Made by a program: the position numbers and the translations under genes. A stretch of DNA of 64,000 nucleotides, taken from the NCBI GenBank assembly GCA_949358305.1, contig OX442317.1, forward strand, positions 14,450,491 to 14,514,490, read 5' to 3'. A model generated the notes under the pieces. The model was not told the origin of the DNA, ran no database searches, and saw only the letters and a list, made by a program, of their open reading frames with translations. Source of the DNA: Strigamia acuminata (taxonomy: Eukaryota; Arthropoda; Chilopoda; Geophilomorpha; Linotaeniidae). Below are positions 11,143-22,404 of this stretch, one piece after another. How positions within the stretch are numbered: position 1 is the stretch's first letter; every line of letters begins with the position of its first letter.

Positions 11143-12430
11143 TGTTGCAAACAACGTGGAATAATTTAGAAACTACTTTTATTGCCAATTTGTGTCTGAA
11201 TAAATGTTTCCAAAGTGTGTTTTATTTTGCATAACATTTCAGTTTTTATTTACAGGATTTTTGCATTATTAAAATGTTTTTAGTGCTTTCAGATACTGAT
11301 GTTTGATGAAATGTGATATTCCATTGTTTATTGCATTTATTTCTAGTGTTTATTGCGTGATTTTGTGTTACTTTATTCATTTTCTATCAATTTGTGTGAT
11401 TTCGGGTGAAATTTGGTGCATTTGTCGTTAAACAGTTCACTAGTGTTATCGACGTGACGTCATATTTCAAGTTCTAGTTCGGTTTTTGTTCAAACTTCTA
11501 ACCTTCCGTTTGGACGGAATTTTGATGGTTAGAATTGTTTTTGACATTGTTTTAGACTAATTTGGGGGTGATCTGTTGATTCGTGCACTCTAATTTCGTC
11601 CCGGAACAGCCGTTTTTCTGCTACGAGCGATCGTGACGGACCCCGCATGTGCGTTGCCGTCCAAGATCGTTTCGTTCGGTTTGCGGTTGATTTCAAGTGT
11701 TCTTTCATTAAAACGTGTCTTGTTTGCTGGAAATTACATTTCCTGAACTTATTTACTTATCTCAAAGTGTTTACATAAGTTATTTCTTGTGTTGAAATTC
11801 AAACTTGATGATTATGTCATTTTGCTTGTCCTTGATTGGTTAGGCCCAATTGTCTGCTTAGCGATCACTGTTTTCGCTGTTTTCTCATTGTTTTGATTAA
11901 CGAATTTTGTTGTTACGATAGACTTTATTATTCCTGAGTTTTTTGTGCTCATTTTGAGCTATTACACATTATTTTTAATACATTTCTCGTAATTTGTTGT
12001 CTTTGCTTGAAATTGCATTTCCTCCGTTTCCATGTCAACGGAGTATTTCTTTATTGTAATTTGCCAACAATTGGTTTGGCGTGTGCCATCCTATTATAAT
12101 GTGTAATTATTGAGTTGCCATTTTATATTTGATTAAAATAGTCGTGTTAATGTTAACTCTTACCTTTTCTGCTTTTGACCCATTTCCAATGTGTCCTGAG
12201 TAGAAAACCATTTTTCCCAGACTGGCCAATGGATCAGCAAACACTTGGATACCATGCAAAAGTGTTTCCAACAGTTAAACCTTCATGTAACAGGAGATTT
12301 TGAGGCGAATCAAGTGCATTTCAACACGGTATACGTACGAATTTCACTATACGATCGTTTGAGTTTGTTGGCGGGAGTTTCGAATCGCCACATCTCAGTT
12401 CTTCTCTGTTCCTGTTGACTGACCGCAACA
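11143..12430 (+). repeat. Family B 5' LTR (1288 bp)
   Basis: Matches 18650-19937 at the same length with no difference seen in the stretches compared by eye. The terminal 6 bp are inverted (TGTTGC...GCAACA). A TGACGTCA site occurs at 11455-11462. The 3' end contains TGTTG and CAACA around an 8-nt loop, so it can also form a hairpin. Confidence 0.93.
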
Positions 12431-13338
12431 TCGAATAAGAATTTTTGGTGCACGTGACCAGGATTTCGTCTGCTTCTTGTGGGTTTTTTCCGGTTCATCA
12501 TTTGATACGTTCAACCGTGCGTCTGGTGCGATTGACGGAAATTACGTCTGTGAGTCGTCGTCTGCTAGAATGGTCGTCGTTCAACGTGGCAACAGCCACA
12601 ACGGGGATTTATTTGGCGTCGATCACGAACATTTCTGTGCAAGCAACGAGATTCTTCGGTCGACATCTTGGATTACACAACGCGCTGTGCTGGAAAGCCG
12701 ATTTGCCCCTGAAATAATTGCTTATTCTTGTGTTTTGCATTCAGTGCTTGTATTTTTAAGATTTTGGTTGCATGAGGGTATTGTATTGGATATTTCAAAG
12801 CTGTTTTTGCTGTTTCCTAAGCTAGTTTTGAGGGAAAATTCACTGAAAGCGTATTGTATTGTGAATTTTTCAAGTGATTTCTTGATTTTGTGCATGCATC
12901 TCCATATAACTGGCTTAACCAGGGGAGATTTAGATTTTTTGGAGTTAGAAACTGTTCAGTCTCTCATTGCAAGGGCTGTCAGTTATTGTCGTGAATCTGA
13001 TAGTGATTTTCTGGCGTGATTCGTTCCGTACGAACCGCAGAAATAATTCAAACTTGTGCAGGACTTTTTGAGTCACGTTTTTAATACGTGATCAAGGTCG
13101 CTCGTTTGTTTTGGCATCCTTGATTGCTAAAACACTCGATATTCTTGTGTATTTTCAAGGTTTTTTGTCGTTTGGGCAAGAAAACTTTGAAAAATTCTGT
13201 TCTTTTAAAGTGAATGATTGTGAATTTTATTCTTTTCAAGTATAAAGTTTAAGTTATATTCTTTTTAAGTTTAAAGCGAAGTGTTTTGTTGTTCAAAATA
13301 TTATCTTCTGTTTCATAATTTACAGCCGTGAATTTGAG
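12431..13338 (+). other. Family B leader between 5' LTR and gag-pol
   Basis: A 15-nt spacer (12431-12445) is followed by the primer site and about 880 bp of untranslated leader. An open frame at 12477-13019 (180 codons) has no recognisable domain and biased low-complexity content; I do not call it a gene. The last bases before the gag ATG read as a 3' splice-acceptor-like TTTACAG ending near 13325, so the leader may be spliced. Confidence 0.6.
12446..12465 (+). promoter_or_regulatory. Primer-binding site, family B
   Basis: TGGTGCACGTGACCAGGATT starts 15 nt after the LTR and resembles BEL-type primer sites (TGGTGCCGTGACC-like). The core CCAGGAT is shared with families A and C. Confidence 0.65.
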
Positions 13339-16300
13339 ATGGAGAGAGATAGAGATACAGAAACTTCCGAACGCGATTTACTCACTGTGGAGCAAATTGA
13401 AATACTAGAGACCAGGTGGGAAGCACAACTTTCATCTCTCAACGACTTGCTGTCTTTGTCGGAGAAGACGAGCGATCCAGGAGAGTTAGAAGCGCTTCTG
13501 CTTACTGCGAATCTGAAAGAGACACGCGTTGTAAATGGCCTGAACGAGCTTCAAGTCTACTGTGAGCACGCGTTTTACCTTGAGAGTGTCGAGAAACTGG
13601 AATCATCACAAACGAGAGTGGAACTTCTCCGAAGAAGGTGGGAGGTTTCAAAGCGGTCTCTTCCAACCCTTGGAGGAAGACTCAACATGTCTACAGTTTC
13701 CGGTGCAAATACATCCTTGAATACTTCGACTTCTTTCCGCAAGAATTCCAAGTTGCCCAAACTTGAATCTGTAAAGTTTGACGGGGAGATAATCAAATAC
13801 AAGACGTTTAAGAGCAACTTTGAAACTTCTGTGCATAATGACCCAGATCTGAGCAGTGTTGAAAAGTTGCAATACCTTCAAACTATGTGTACAGGTGAGG
13901 CTGCGGCTTTGATTTCCACCTTTCCTTTGATCGAGGAATCCTATGACTTGGCACGGGAAGAACTTGATCGTAACTATGGCGATGAGGATGCGCAACAGAC
14001 GGCTCTCATCCAATCCATTCGAGACTTGAAGACTGTTTCAAGCATATACCCGACAAAGGTGTTGAAGGCAAATTTGACAAAGATTTCTTCAACAATACGA
14101 CTTCTTGAGCAACTGAAGATTCCTGTACGGACATCTGGTGCATTTCTGATGCCGGACATTCTTAGCAAGTTTCCTGCTCCAATGACTTTGCGTTTTTACC
14201 AAGTCCATGGACTGTCTTGCAAGAACATTTTGACTTTGCTTGACTTTTTTCAAAAGGAAGTAGCTATGGCAGAACGCACTGAAGCTGTTTCTCCATCTGA
14301 AAAAGCAAAGAAGGAAAAGTCTGAAGTTGAAACGGCTAAAGTTAAAGGATCCATGACGACTTGCACCGCGACGCAAGACTCAAAATCGTCTTCAAGCTCC
14401 AAAGTGAAGACAGAGTCGAGACAAGAGAACAAGTCTGCGAATTCCAAGGCACTCAAGTGCATTTTTTGTCAAGAAGACCATTTGAGCGGTTCTTGCAAAA
14501 AGGAGTTCGAAATCAATGCAAAGATTGAATTGATAAAGAAAAACAGACTTTGCTTTAATTGTTTTCGAACAGGTCATCGAGTTGGTGACTGCAAAGTGAG
14601 GTTTTCCTGCAAGCATTGTGGCGGAAGACATCATTCAACCATTTGTAAGAAGTCTGAGGTGAACAATTCTCCAAGTCCGACAGAGAAGCCAAAGGAGTCG
14701 CAAGTGACCACACACGTCTCGTGCGCGATATCCACTTCTCTTCAACTTATGATTTTTGTTGCTGACCTCAAAACCAAATCTGGAGGTTCACACCACATCC
14801 GAGGCATGATTGACCCGGGTAGCCATCGGTCATTCATTACAACTGAACTGGTGAACCGACTAAAACTGAAGAAGTGCGGCAGTATTTCTGCGACCACACA
14901 ACGGTTCAACGATTCTATGCCTGCTGCCACTGATTACGACGTATACAACGTTACTCTTCAAAGCAAGAATGACGCACAAAACTTCAAATTATCAATGCTT
15001 TCAGTGGAAAATTTGCCGAAAGTGCAAGGCATTTTGAATGCATCGGTAATAGAAAAGGTGAAGAAGCTGAATCTTGAACTTGCCGAAGATCTGCCAGCCA
15101 AGACATCTCAAATAGACATTCTTTTGGGAGTTGATGCCTGGTGGAAAGTCATTAAAGATGGCAAAAAGAAAATCAACGACGATCTTGGACTCATAAATAC
15201 GTTATTTGGATGGGTGCTTATCGGAGCAGCCGGAAATACGGATTTATTCGAAGATGAAGCTGATTTGACTTCATGTTGTAATACTTGCAACATAGAAATC
15301 CATGAACAATTGGACAAACTTTGGAATTTAGAGGCAATTGGGATTAATGCTGGTGAAAAAGAATCCGATTTCACAAGAGATCGATTTGAAGCCACGACAA
15401 AACGTCTCGATGACGGAAGATACGAGGTGATGCTGCCTTTTAATGGACAAGAAACTGACTTGGACTCAAACTGGGAGCTCGCACTTAACCAATTAGCCAA
15501 CACATTGAAGAGAATCGACTCAAATGACGATTATAAGAAGCGATATGACGACTCAATGTGGCAATACATTGAAGAAAACCACGCTGAGGAAGTTCCAACT
15601 GAAGAACGGTTCCTAAAGAAAGGGACATATAACATTCCACATCATCCAGTGATCAAAGAGGACCGGGAAACAACGAAATTCAGAGTCGTATTCAATGCGT
15701 CGTCTGCGAAAAAAGGAAAACGATCATTAAATGACTGCCTTTTTCCTGGACCATCTTTGAATCCAGATTTGATATTGGTGATGGTCAGATTCAGATTGTA
15801 TTGCATTCCAATCATTGCTGACCTTAAACAAGCATTCCTCCAAGTAATGATAAACCCCACGCATCGAAATTTTCTGCGTTTTTTGTGGGTCTCGAGGCAA
15901 TATTTCAAGAACCCCTATTCGTGGAGAAATTTGTGGAATAATATTATGATTTTGAGGATGATAGTCGTACCATTTGGAGTTATTTCCTCTCCCTTTCTCC
16001 TGTGCGCAACAATTCGGAAACAAGCTGATCAATACAAGGAGACACATCCGAAAGAAGTTGATGCACTGGACGCCGGGATATACATGGATGATTTAACTTC
16101 TGGAGGTGATCACACGACAGACACAACAAAGCATTGTGAAGAATTAAAAATGATTTTGGATGACGGGAAACTCCCACTTGTTAAATGGGCGACACCCAAT
16201 GAAAAGGTTTTCAATGACATCAAAGAAAAGGGATTTCACATGAGAAGTGACGAATTCTGTGAACAAGGAGTTATAAAAATGCTTGGAATCTTATGGGACA

Positions 16301-18591
16301 CGCAAGAAGACGTCCTCATTTTCAGGATTCCACAAATGGACATTATTCCGAACACAAGACGTGAAGTTCTCTCTTTGGTAGCCTCTATTTTCGATCCGAT
16401 GGGACTCATTTCTCCAGTCGTTTTGAAAATGAGACTCCTTCTTCAAGACATTTGTTTACGTACAAAGAACTGGGACGGAAGAATTTCGGACTCAGAAAAG
16501 CAAGAGATTGACGAATGGAGTCGAGACATCCAGAAATTAAAAGACTATAAAGTACCTCGATGGTTAGAAACCTATTCTAATGAAGAATTGAGTATTGAAG
16601 TTTTCTGTGATGCCAGCACTAAAGCCTTTGGATGTGCAATTTTCATCGTCAACAACAAAGGAAAAAGAACTTTGCTACTCAGCAAATGTAGACTAGCCCC
16701 TGCAAAAAAGATTACCTTGCCTAGACTTGAATTAACTGCTGCGGTCGTTGGTGTACGAATGTGTCAGTATTTGACAAATAACTTTCTGCCAGGTTATCCA
16801 ATCAAAACCATTCGTTATTTTTCTGATTCTACCATAACTTTGGCTTGGATCAACTCGAAGAAAAATGAGTGGAAGCCTTATGTTTCTAACCGCGTTCAGG
16901 AAATTGTTTCATCGTCTGACGCAAGCCAATGGTCACATATTCCGACAGAGTTCAATCCTGCAGATCTACTTACACGACCACACGATGCAAAAACATTAAT
17001 GACAAATAAACTTTGGTGGAACGGCGTGGACGTTTCTAAAATCGAAAAAGTCGAGGTCGTGCAAGAAAAACTACCCGAAGAAGAAATAAAGATTGTGGTT
17101 ATGAATGTTCAAGTTAAAGAAACGTTTTTGAGCAAATTTTTCAAAAGATTTCGCAACTTCAACCGTCTAGTTAGAGTATTTTCGTACATTTTGCGCTGGA
17201 AATCTCATCGTTTTCGCGGCGAAGATCTCGCGCAACGCGAAATGGAATCCAGTCAAATTAGGATTCTTCAATTTTCACAGGAAATCTATTTTCGAGAAGA
17301 GATCGAAGCTGTGAAAAACAAGACTGAAGTTGAGAGATCATCCCCTTTGAAAAATTTCGAATATTTCTTAGATGAGGATGGACTTTTACGTTTGCGCAGC
17401 AGACTGAGATTGTCTTTGCTTTCATTTGACGAAAAATACCCGATTCTTTTGCATAACGAAAGTTGGGTAACTAGACTAATTATTCGCAAGACTCATCTTG
17501 ATCTCATGCATGGAGATTTGAGTGAAACACTTTACCGAATTCGTGAGAAATTTTGGGTTCTCCGAGGACGCAGGACCATTCAAACTGTGATAAGAGAATG
17601 TTCCGTTTGCAGAAGGACTAAACTTGCAAGAAATAATCCGTCTACTGGAGAATTACCGAAAGAAAGAATAACCCCAGCAGCTCCTTTCCAACACACCGGA
17701 ATCGATCATTTAGGACCTATTTTTGTGGGAAAGGACAAAAAACGATTGAAGAAAACATACATTTTATTATTCACTTGTATGGTTACACGAAGTTTACATC
17801 TCGAAGTGTCCGAAGATTTATCCACTGAGAAATTCTTATTGGCATTCAGACGATTTTGTGCTCGTTACGGTTGTCCAGCAAAAGTCTTCTCGGACAACAG
17901 TAAAACCTTTGAAAAAGGAAGTACACAAATTCAGTCATGGGGAAAACTGATTGGCCGTTCGGACATAAAAACATTTCTGTCTGAGAAAAGGATTGTATGG
18001 ACATTTATTCCTCCACTTTCACCATGGATGGGAGGAGCTTGGGAGAGACTAGTCCGCTCAGTCAAGGATAAATTGCGGAAAACTTTATTGAGACACACTG
18101 TGGATTTAGAAACTTTACAAACCTTAGTTCTTGAGATCAGCTCTGTGTTGAATTCTCGACCTTTGTCGTATGTACACGAAAATATAGACGGCGGCAGAAT
18201 CCTTTCACCTGAAAACTTTTTAACGGGAGGTATGCCGAAATACATGATCAACAAGACCTTGAATGCAATCAAGAAAAGTGATCTTCGAAAACTCGACAAG
18301 AAAAGAAGACAGTTCATTTGGGATTTTTGGAGTATATGGAAACACAGTTACTTGATGCAGTTAAGAAACTTTTATGAGACTAAAGGAGATAAATCTTTTC
18401 AAAACCCCAAAATTGATCAGATTGTTCTTCTTGAAAAGATGGGAACCAACCCTTACTTTTGGCCTCTTGCCAGGATAAAACAAGTTTTTCCTGGCGATGA
18501 TGGACTAATTCGCATCGTTAGTGTTGTGCTTCCCGATGGAAGAGAGTTGCGTCGATCTGTAAAGCATATCAGAGCCCTTGAACTTGATTGA
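13339..18591 (+). CDS. gag-pol: BEL/Pao gag-pol polyprotein, intact (family B)
   Basis: The 1750-residue single-frame polyprotein would make the capsid and replicate the element. A Gag region of DUF1759 type lies near residues 135-330. Three cysteine/histidine knuckles run from C374 to about 437. An aspartic protease of DUF1758 type has DPGS at about 492. RT has D828 and YMDD at 915-918. RNase H has an FCDAS motif (D1091), PRLELTAA and FSDST. The integrase has an H-H-C-C zinc region, then D1456, D1519 and E1569. A DUF5641-like tail ends in SVKHIRALE. All catalytic residues are present and there is no stop or frameshift, so the copy may be functional. The ATG at 13339 is the first in frame and lies shortly after a splice-acceptor-like site. 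No separate gag stop is present, as is usual for BEL. The domain calls are firm; residue ranges are approximate. Confidence 0.96.
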   Translation: MERDRDTETSERDLLTVEQIEILETRWEAQLSSLNDLLSLSEKTSDPGELEALLLTANLKETRVVNGLNELQVYCEHAFYLESVEKLESSQTRVELLRRRWEVSKRSLPTLGGRLNMSTVSGANTSLNTSTSFRKNSKLPKLESVKFDGEIIKYKTFKSNFETSVHNDPDLSSVEKLQYLQTMCTGEAAALISTFPLIEESYDLAREELDRNYGDEDAQQTALIQSIRDLKTVSSIYPTKVLKANLTKISSTIRLLEQLKIPVRTSGAFLMPDILSKFPAPMTLRFYQVHGLSCKNILTLLDFFQKEVAMAERTEAVSPSEKAKKEKSEVETAKVKGSMTTCTATQDSKSSSSSKVKTESRQENKSANSKALKCIFCQEDHLSGSCKKEFEINAKIELIKKNRLCFNCFRTGHRVGDCKVRFSCKHCGGRHHSTICKKSEVNNSPSPTEKPKESQVTTHVSCAISTSLQLMIFVADLKTKSGGSHHIRGMIDPGSHRSFITTELVNRLKLKKCGSISATTQRFNDSMPAATDYDVYNVTLQSKNDAQNFKLSMLSVENLPKVQGILNASVIEKVKKLNLELAEDLPAKTSQIDILLGVDAWWKVIKDGKKKINDDLGLINTLFGWVLIGAAGNTDLFEDEADLTSCCNTCNIEIHEQLDKLWNLEAIGINAGEKESDFTRDRFEATTKRLDDGRYEVMLPFNGQETDLDSNWELALNQLANTLKRIDSNDDYKKRYDDSMWQYIEENHAEEVPTEERFLKKGTYNIPHHPVIKEDRETTKFRVVFNASSAKKGKRSLNDCLFPGPSLNPDLILVMVRFRLYCIPIIADLKQAFLQVMINPTHRNFLRFLWVSRQYFKNPYSWRNLWNNIMILRMIVVPFGVISSPFLLCATIRKQADQYKETHPKEVDALDAGIYMDDLTSGGDHTTDTTKHCEELKMILDDGKLPLVKWATPNEKVFNDIKEKGFHMRSDEFCEQGVIKMLGILWDTQEDVLIFRIPQMDIIPNTRREVLSLVASIFDPMGLISPVVLKMRLLLQDICLRTKNWDGRISDSEKQEIDEWSRDIQKLKDYKVPRWLETYSNEELSIEVFCDASTKAFGCAIFIVNNKGKRTLLLSKCRLAPAKKITLPRLELTAAVVGVRMCQYLTNNFLPGYPIKTIRYFSDSTITLAWINSKKNEWKPYVSNRVQEIVSSSDASQWSHIPTEFNPADLLTRPHDAKTLMTNKLWWNGVDVSKIEKVEVVQEKLPEEEIKIVVMNVQVKETFLSKFFKRFRNFNRLVRVFSYILRWKSHRFRGEDLAQREMESSQIRILQFSQEIYFREEIEAVKNKTEVERSSPLKNFEYFLDEDGLLRLRSRLRLSLLSFDEKYPILLHNESWVTRLIIRKTHLDLMHGDLSETLYRIREKFWVLRGRRTIQTVIRECSVCRRTKLARNNPSTGELPKERITPAAPFQHTGIDHLGPIFVGKDKKRLKKTYILLFTCMVTRSLHLEVSEDLSTEKFLLAFRRFCARYGCPAKVFSDNSKTFEKGSTQIQSWGKLIGRSDIKTFLSEKRIVWTFIPPLSPWMGGAWERLVRSVKDKLRKTLLRHTVDLETLQTLVLEISSVLNSRPLSYVHENIDGGRILSPENFLTGGMPKYMINKTLNAIKKSDLRKLDKKRRQFIWDFWSIWKHSYLMQLRNFYETKGDKSFQNPKIDQIVLLEKMGTNPYFWPLARIKQVFPGDDGLIRIVSVVLPDGRELRRSVKHIRALELD

Positions 18592-18649
18592 TGTGTATTT
18601 TGCAGACTTCTCTCATCTCTCTTCTCTCTCTTTCTCGCTGGCAATTCGT

Positions 18650-19937
18650 TGTTGCAAACAACGTGGAATAATTTAGAAACTACTTTTATTGCCAATTTGT
18701 GTCTGAATAAATGTTTCCAAAGTGTGTTTTATTTTGCATAACATTTCAGTTTTTATTTACAGGATTTTTGCATTATTAAAATGTTTTTAGTGCTTTCAGA
18801 TACTGATGTTTGATGAAATGTGATATTCCATTGTTTATTGCATTTATTTCTAGTGTTTATTGCGTGATTTTGTGTTACTTTATTCATTTTCTATCAATTT
18901 GTGTGATTTCGGGTGAAATTTGGTGCATTTGTCGTTAAACAGTTCACTAGTGTTATCGACGTGACGTCATATTTCAAGTTCTAGTTCGGTTTTTGTTCAA
19001 ACTTCTAACCTTCCGTTTGGACGGAATTTTGATGGTTAGAATTGTTTTTGACATTGTTTTAGACTAATTTGGGGGTGATCTGTTGATTCGTGCACTCTAA
19101 TTTCGTCCCGGAACAGCCGTTTTTCTGCTACGAGCGATCGTGACGGACCCCGCATGTGCGTTGCCGTCCAAGATCGTTTCGTTCGGTTTGCGGTTGATTT
19201 CAAGTGTTCTTTCATTAAAACGTGTCTTGTTTGCTGGAAATTACATTTCCTGAACTTATTTACTTATCTCAAAGTGTTTACATAAGTTATTTCTTGTGTT
19301 GAAATTCAAACTTGATGATTATGTCATTTTGCTTGTCCTTGATTGGTTAGGCCCAATTGTCTGCTTAGCGATCACTGTTTTCGCTGTTTTCTCATTGTTT
19401 TGATTAACGAATTTTGTTGTTACGATAGACTTTATTATTCCTGAGTTTTTTGTGCTCATTTTGAGCTATTACACATTATTTTTAATACATTTCTCGTAAT
19501 TTGTTGTCTTTGCTTGAAATTGCATTTCCTCCGTTTCCATGTCAACGGAGTATTTCTTTATTGTAATTTGCCAACAATTGGTTTGGCGTGTGCCATCCTA
19601 TTATAATGTGTAATTATTGAGTTGCCATTTTATATTTGATTAAAATAGTCGTGTTAATGTTAACTCTTACCTTTTCTGCTTTTGACCCATTTCCAATGTG
19701 TCCTGAGTAGAAAACCATTTTTCCCAGACTGGCCAATGGATCAGCAAACACTTGGATACCATGCAAAAGTGTTTCCAACAGTTAAACCTTCATGTAACAG
19801 GAGATTTTGAGGCGAATCAAGTGCATTTCAACACGGTATACGTACGAATTTCACTATACGATCGTTTGAGTTTGTTGGCGGGAGTTTCGAATCGCCACAT
19901 CTCAGTTCTTCTCTGTTCCTGTTGACTGACCGCAACA
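18650..19937 (+). repeat. Family B 3' LTR (1288 bp)
   Basis: Second copy of the family B LTR, starting 58 bp after the gag-pol stop. It is followed at 19938 by the right part of the LARD interior. Confidence 0.93.
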
Positions 19938-20762
19938 TCGGTTCCAATTGGTTTTTTGGTTCATTACACAGTTTAGTTTAGTTCTTTCTAGTTGAAGATA
20001 TTTTAGTTTAAAGGAAATTGGGCACGAGTTTACCTTTGCGGTGAGTTGCCGCCTGATTGGACGGTCGATGGCTTGGCTGATTGTTTGTCATCAAGTCGTG
20101 AGTTGATCGCCTGTTTAGGTTGGTCGCTTGGTGTCCCAACGGTGAATTGGTTGTCTTTGTTTAGTTAGATAGGAATTTTCTTTAGCTTTCTGCGGCATTT
20201 TCGTTTCAGTTTGATGTCAACTTTGGCAGGCTTCCTGATTGGATCAATGGCTGAGCTCAGGTGCTTGCGTGCGTCGGTGTCTTTAGAAGCGAGTTTTGTC
20301 TGAGGATTCAAACTACCTCTTAAAGGAAGTGTATGAGAAGTAGGTTTGTTAATTTAGCTTTAAGGTTATTCGTGGTTTAGTGGTGTCTTGTCTTTGACTG
20401 ACCCCCTTGGTTGTGGGTCTCAGTTTCCCAAGGTTGACTGCAGGTCAATCTTTATGGGAGAGACAAGCTCCTTTTTTTTGTGATTGTTAGCCGTTTCTTT
20501 GTATTACGAGTTGCAAGTTAGAGTTCTGTTATTTTGCAGTATGCCTAGGGTCTTCTCGTCTCAAGGGACCCGCTCCTGTTCGTGTTAATGTATTGTTAAC
20601 AGAAGAGTCAATATATTTTCGTTTGGGAAAAGGGGTTCTATGATTCGTTGTGGATTCTTGCCAAAAGATATAGGCAAGGTGAAAGTCAAGCTGCTCGGTC
20701 TTTTCTTCTTGGGTGCGGTTCCTTCAGGGCGGCTGCTCTCTTCCTTTTTCGGCCGGGAGCGA
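19938..20762 (+). other. Family A LARD internal region, right part, non-coding
   Basis: 825 bp between the nested family B element and the LARD 3' LTR. No coding frame of note. It ends with the conserved G-rich tract GGCCGGGAGCGA (20751-20762), the presumed plus-strand primer site, directly before the LTR. Confidence 0.7.
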
Positions 20763-22268
20763 TGTTGCGAGCAAGGACGCAACAAAAAGATTAGAAGACT
20801 CGCGTTTCACCTCTGAAAATGGTAGAAGATCTCTTTAATTTTAGTCCATAGTTTTGACCATGAGTTTGGGACATATCTGAGATGTCCAGTTGCCAGTTTT
20901 GACCGACGGTCGCATGCAGAGCAGACCTCGGCGGTTGTCGTGTTGTCGGTCGCACCTGGAATTGGTCAGGGGATATGTCTTTGATCGTTTTGTGGTTGTT
21001 TTAGTATTTGTTATTAGTTGTTTACCTCTGTTATTTGCTTTTGAGACGTTTTTGTGATCGGTTCGGGTTCCAGTACACTTGTGAATGAGCTGAGTGTATA
21101 TTCTCAGCATAATCGCCATAGCATAGGTCAACTGGATTCAGGAAACTGTGTATTTATTAGTTTTAAAGAGGTTTTACATATTGTTTTGACGGTTGCTAAC
21201 CTTTGCTGGATGTTTTAGTGTTTTGATGCTCATTGGAGACGTGGGACAGCAAGAAACAAACGGTTTTGGGTGTCCTTGGCATTTGAGTGCACATGAGCGC
21301 ATTGGGATCGTGTTCGGGAGAGAGAGAGACCAGGAAACGCCTCGTTTGGCTTCCCTGCAACGTCCCCACACTGAGTTTGGAAGTCCCAGCGCTGTTGTCA
21401 TGCCTTGGTCGACCCTGGAAGTCTGTTTGACTCGTTTCTGCTCTCATTCACGGCAGTTAGCAACTGCCTGGCCGCCATTTTGGAAAGGAGCGGTTCTCTT
21501 TGTGTTTGAGCACTGCTGGGAGATTTTCCTAGAACATAGCAAGGTGGGTAGCAATATTTATTTTAATACTTTGTGATTTTATAGAAGTGTTTTAACTGTA
21601 CATTTGTTAATTTCACTTAACTTTACAAACAAGTGCAGAGATGAGTATTGAGGTAGGCTGCATTGCCATTGGTTGTTAATCTTCTTTTTGCTTTGTTAAT
21701 TGTTAAGTATATTTTAGATTGAGTTTTGCCTTGGTTTCATTGCTTTATTTTGTCTAAATTCTATTTATGTTTTAAGAACAAATGTACATAGGTTTTAAGC
21801 TATTTTAGTTCAGATTGAATTACGCCATTGTTGCATCATTGCATTGTAGCTTGTTGTTGCTATGATTTAGTTGCTAGGCGCACTGTTGTTAGAGTAGGTT
21901 GCTAAAGAAGCAATAGTTGTTATCTGTTGTTAAGAATAAAGCCAGTTGATGTGTTTTTACTCTGCTTTGGGTGAATCATTTCTGATCTGGTTTTCTGCTA
22001 CAAGAAACATGATAATGAGTGAGTAGAGAGTTTTGCATGCTCTCCTCCTCACTGAAGGCACAAGGTTTTTTCCCCAGTATCCAGAGAGCTGCTTTTATCA
22101 CTTCAACTAAATGCAGTTGGGCCTAATTTCTCCAGATGCATTTAGGCCTACAACTTGGGCTGAGAATTCAACTTGTTTCATCATCCACTATACAGTCTCG
22201 GGCGGTTTCCAGAGTTTGGTGACCAATTCGCCAGTCTTTTCCTGTGAGATCCAAGGTTGTTTGCTACA
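20763..22268 (+). repeat. Family A LARD 3' LTR (1506 bp)
   Basis: Matches 4976-6481 at the same length and is followed immediately by the TGAAT duplication, which fixes the LTR end at the terminal CA. Confidence 0.92.
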
Positions 22269-22273
22269 TGAAT
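22269..22273. repeat. TGAAT target site duplication, right copy
   Basis: Pairs with 4971-4975. Confidence 0.85.
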
Positions 22274-22404
22274 AGACAATCTAACCCCATTGGCTAGATG
22301 TTCGGAATTCCCTAAAACCCGGATTTTGCGCATGCGCAGAATCTGGGTCATATAATGCCCATCTTAGGGAGAGATGGGAAACAAATTCTTTCGGGTTGGA
22401 AGGG
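22274..22404 (+). mobile_element. piggyBac-like MITE, right part (131 bp)
   Basis: Continues the element interrupted at 4975 and ends with GGGTTGGAAGGG, the exact inverted match of the left terminus. It includes the alternating stretch TTGCGCATGCGCA (near 22325) and a subterminal GCCCATCTTAGG similar to GACCCATCTTAGG in the left part. TTAA follows at 22405-22408. Confidence 0.85.

Larger units (their letters stand above)
11143..19937 (+). mobile_element. Complete BEL/Pao LTR retrotransposon, family B
   Basis: An 8795-bp element with two 1288-bp LTRs starting TGTTGC and ending GCAACA, a primer site at 12446 and a single intact 1750-codon gag-pol frame. It lies inside the family A LARD. The 4 bp before it (TTGG) and after it (TCGG) differ by one base, compatible with a 4-bp target duplication that has since mutated. 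No env-like frame follows pol. Confidence 0.93.
4976..22268 (+). mobile_element. Family A LTR element without gag-pol (LARD-like), interrupted by a BEL element
   Basis: The whole element spans two equal 1506-bp LTRs and is bracketed by TGAAT. Removing the nested family B element (11143-19937) leaves an element of about 8.5 kb with about 5.5 kb of internal sequence. No gag, protease, RT, RNase H or integrase motif is visible in the internal part, and open frames do not exceed about 150 codons. LTR, primer region and the first ~420 bp of leader match the coding family A element at 55778. It therefore has the architecture of a large retrotransposon derivative (LARD) that would use enzymes supplied by an autonomous relative. 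Confidence 0.8.

Noticed and set aside
12477-13019. 180-codon frame in the family B leader
   Set aside because: No domain recognised, it starts just past the primer site, and BEL elements normally have no gene here; more likely a chance frame.
18592-18649. Possible env gene after pol
   Set aside because: Only 58 bp separate the family B stop from the 3' LTR (50 bp in family C), leaving no room for env.
13575-18695. Many antisense and shifted frames over the family B gag-pol (likewise over families A and C)
   Set aside because: They are shadows of the long gag-pol frames, whose motifs and length settle the true frame.
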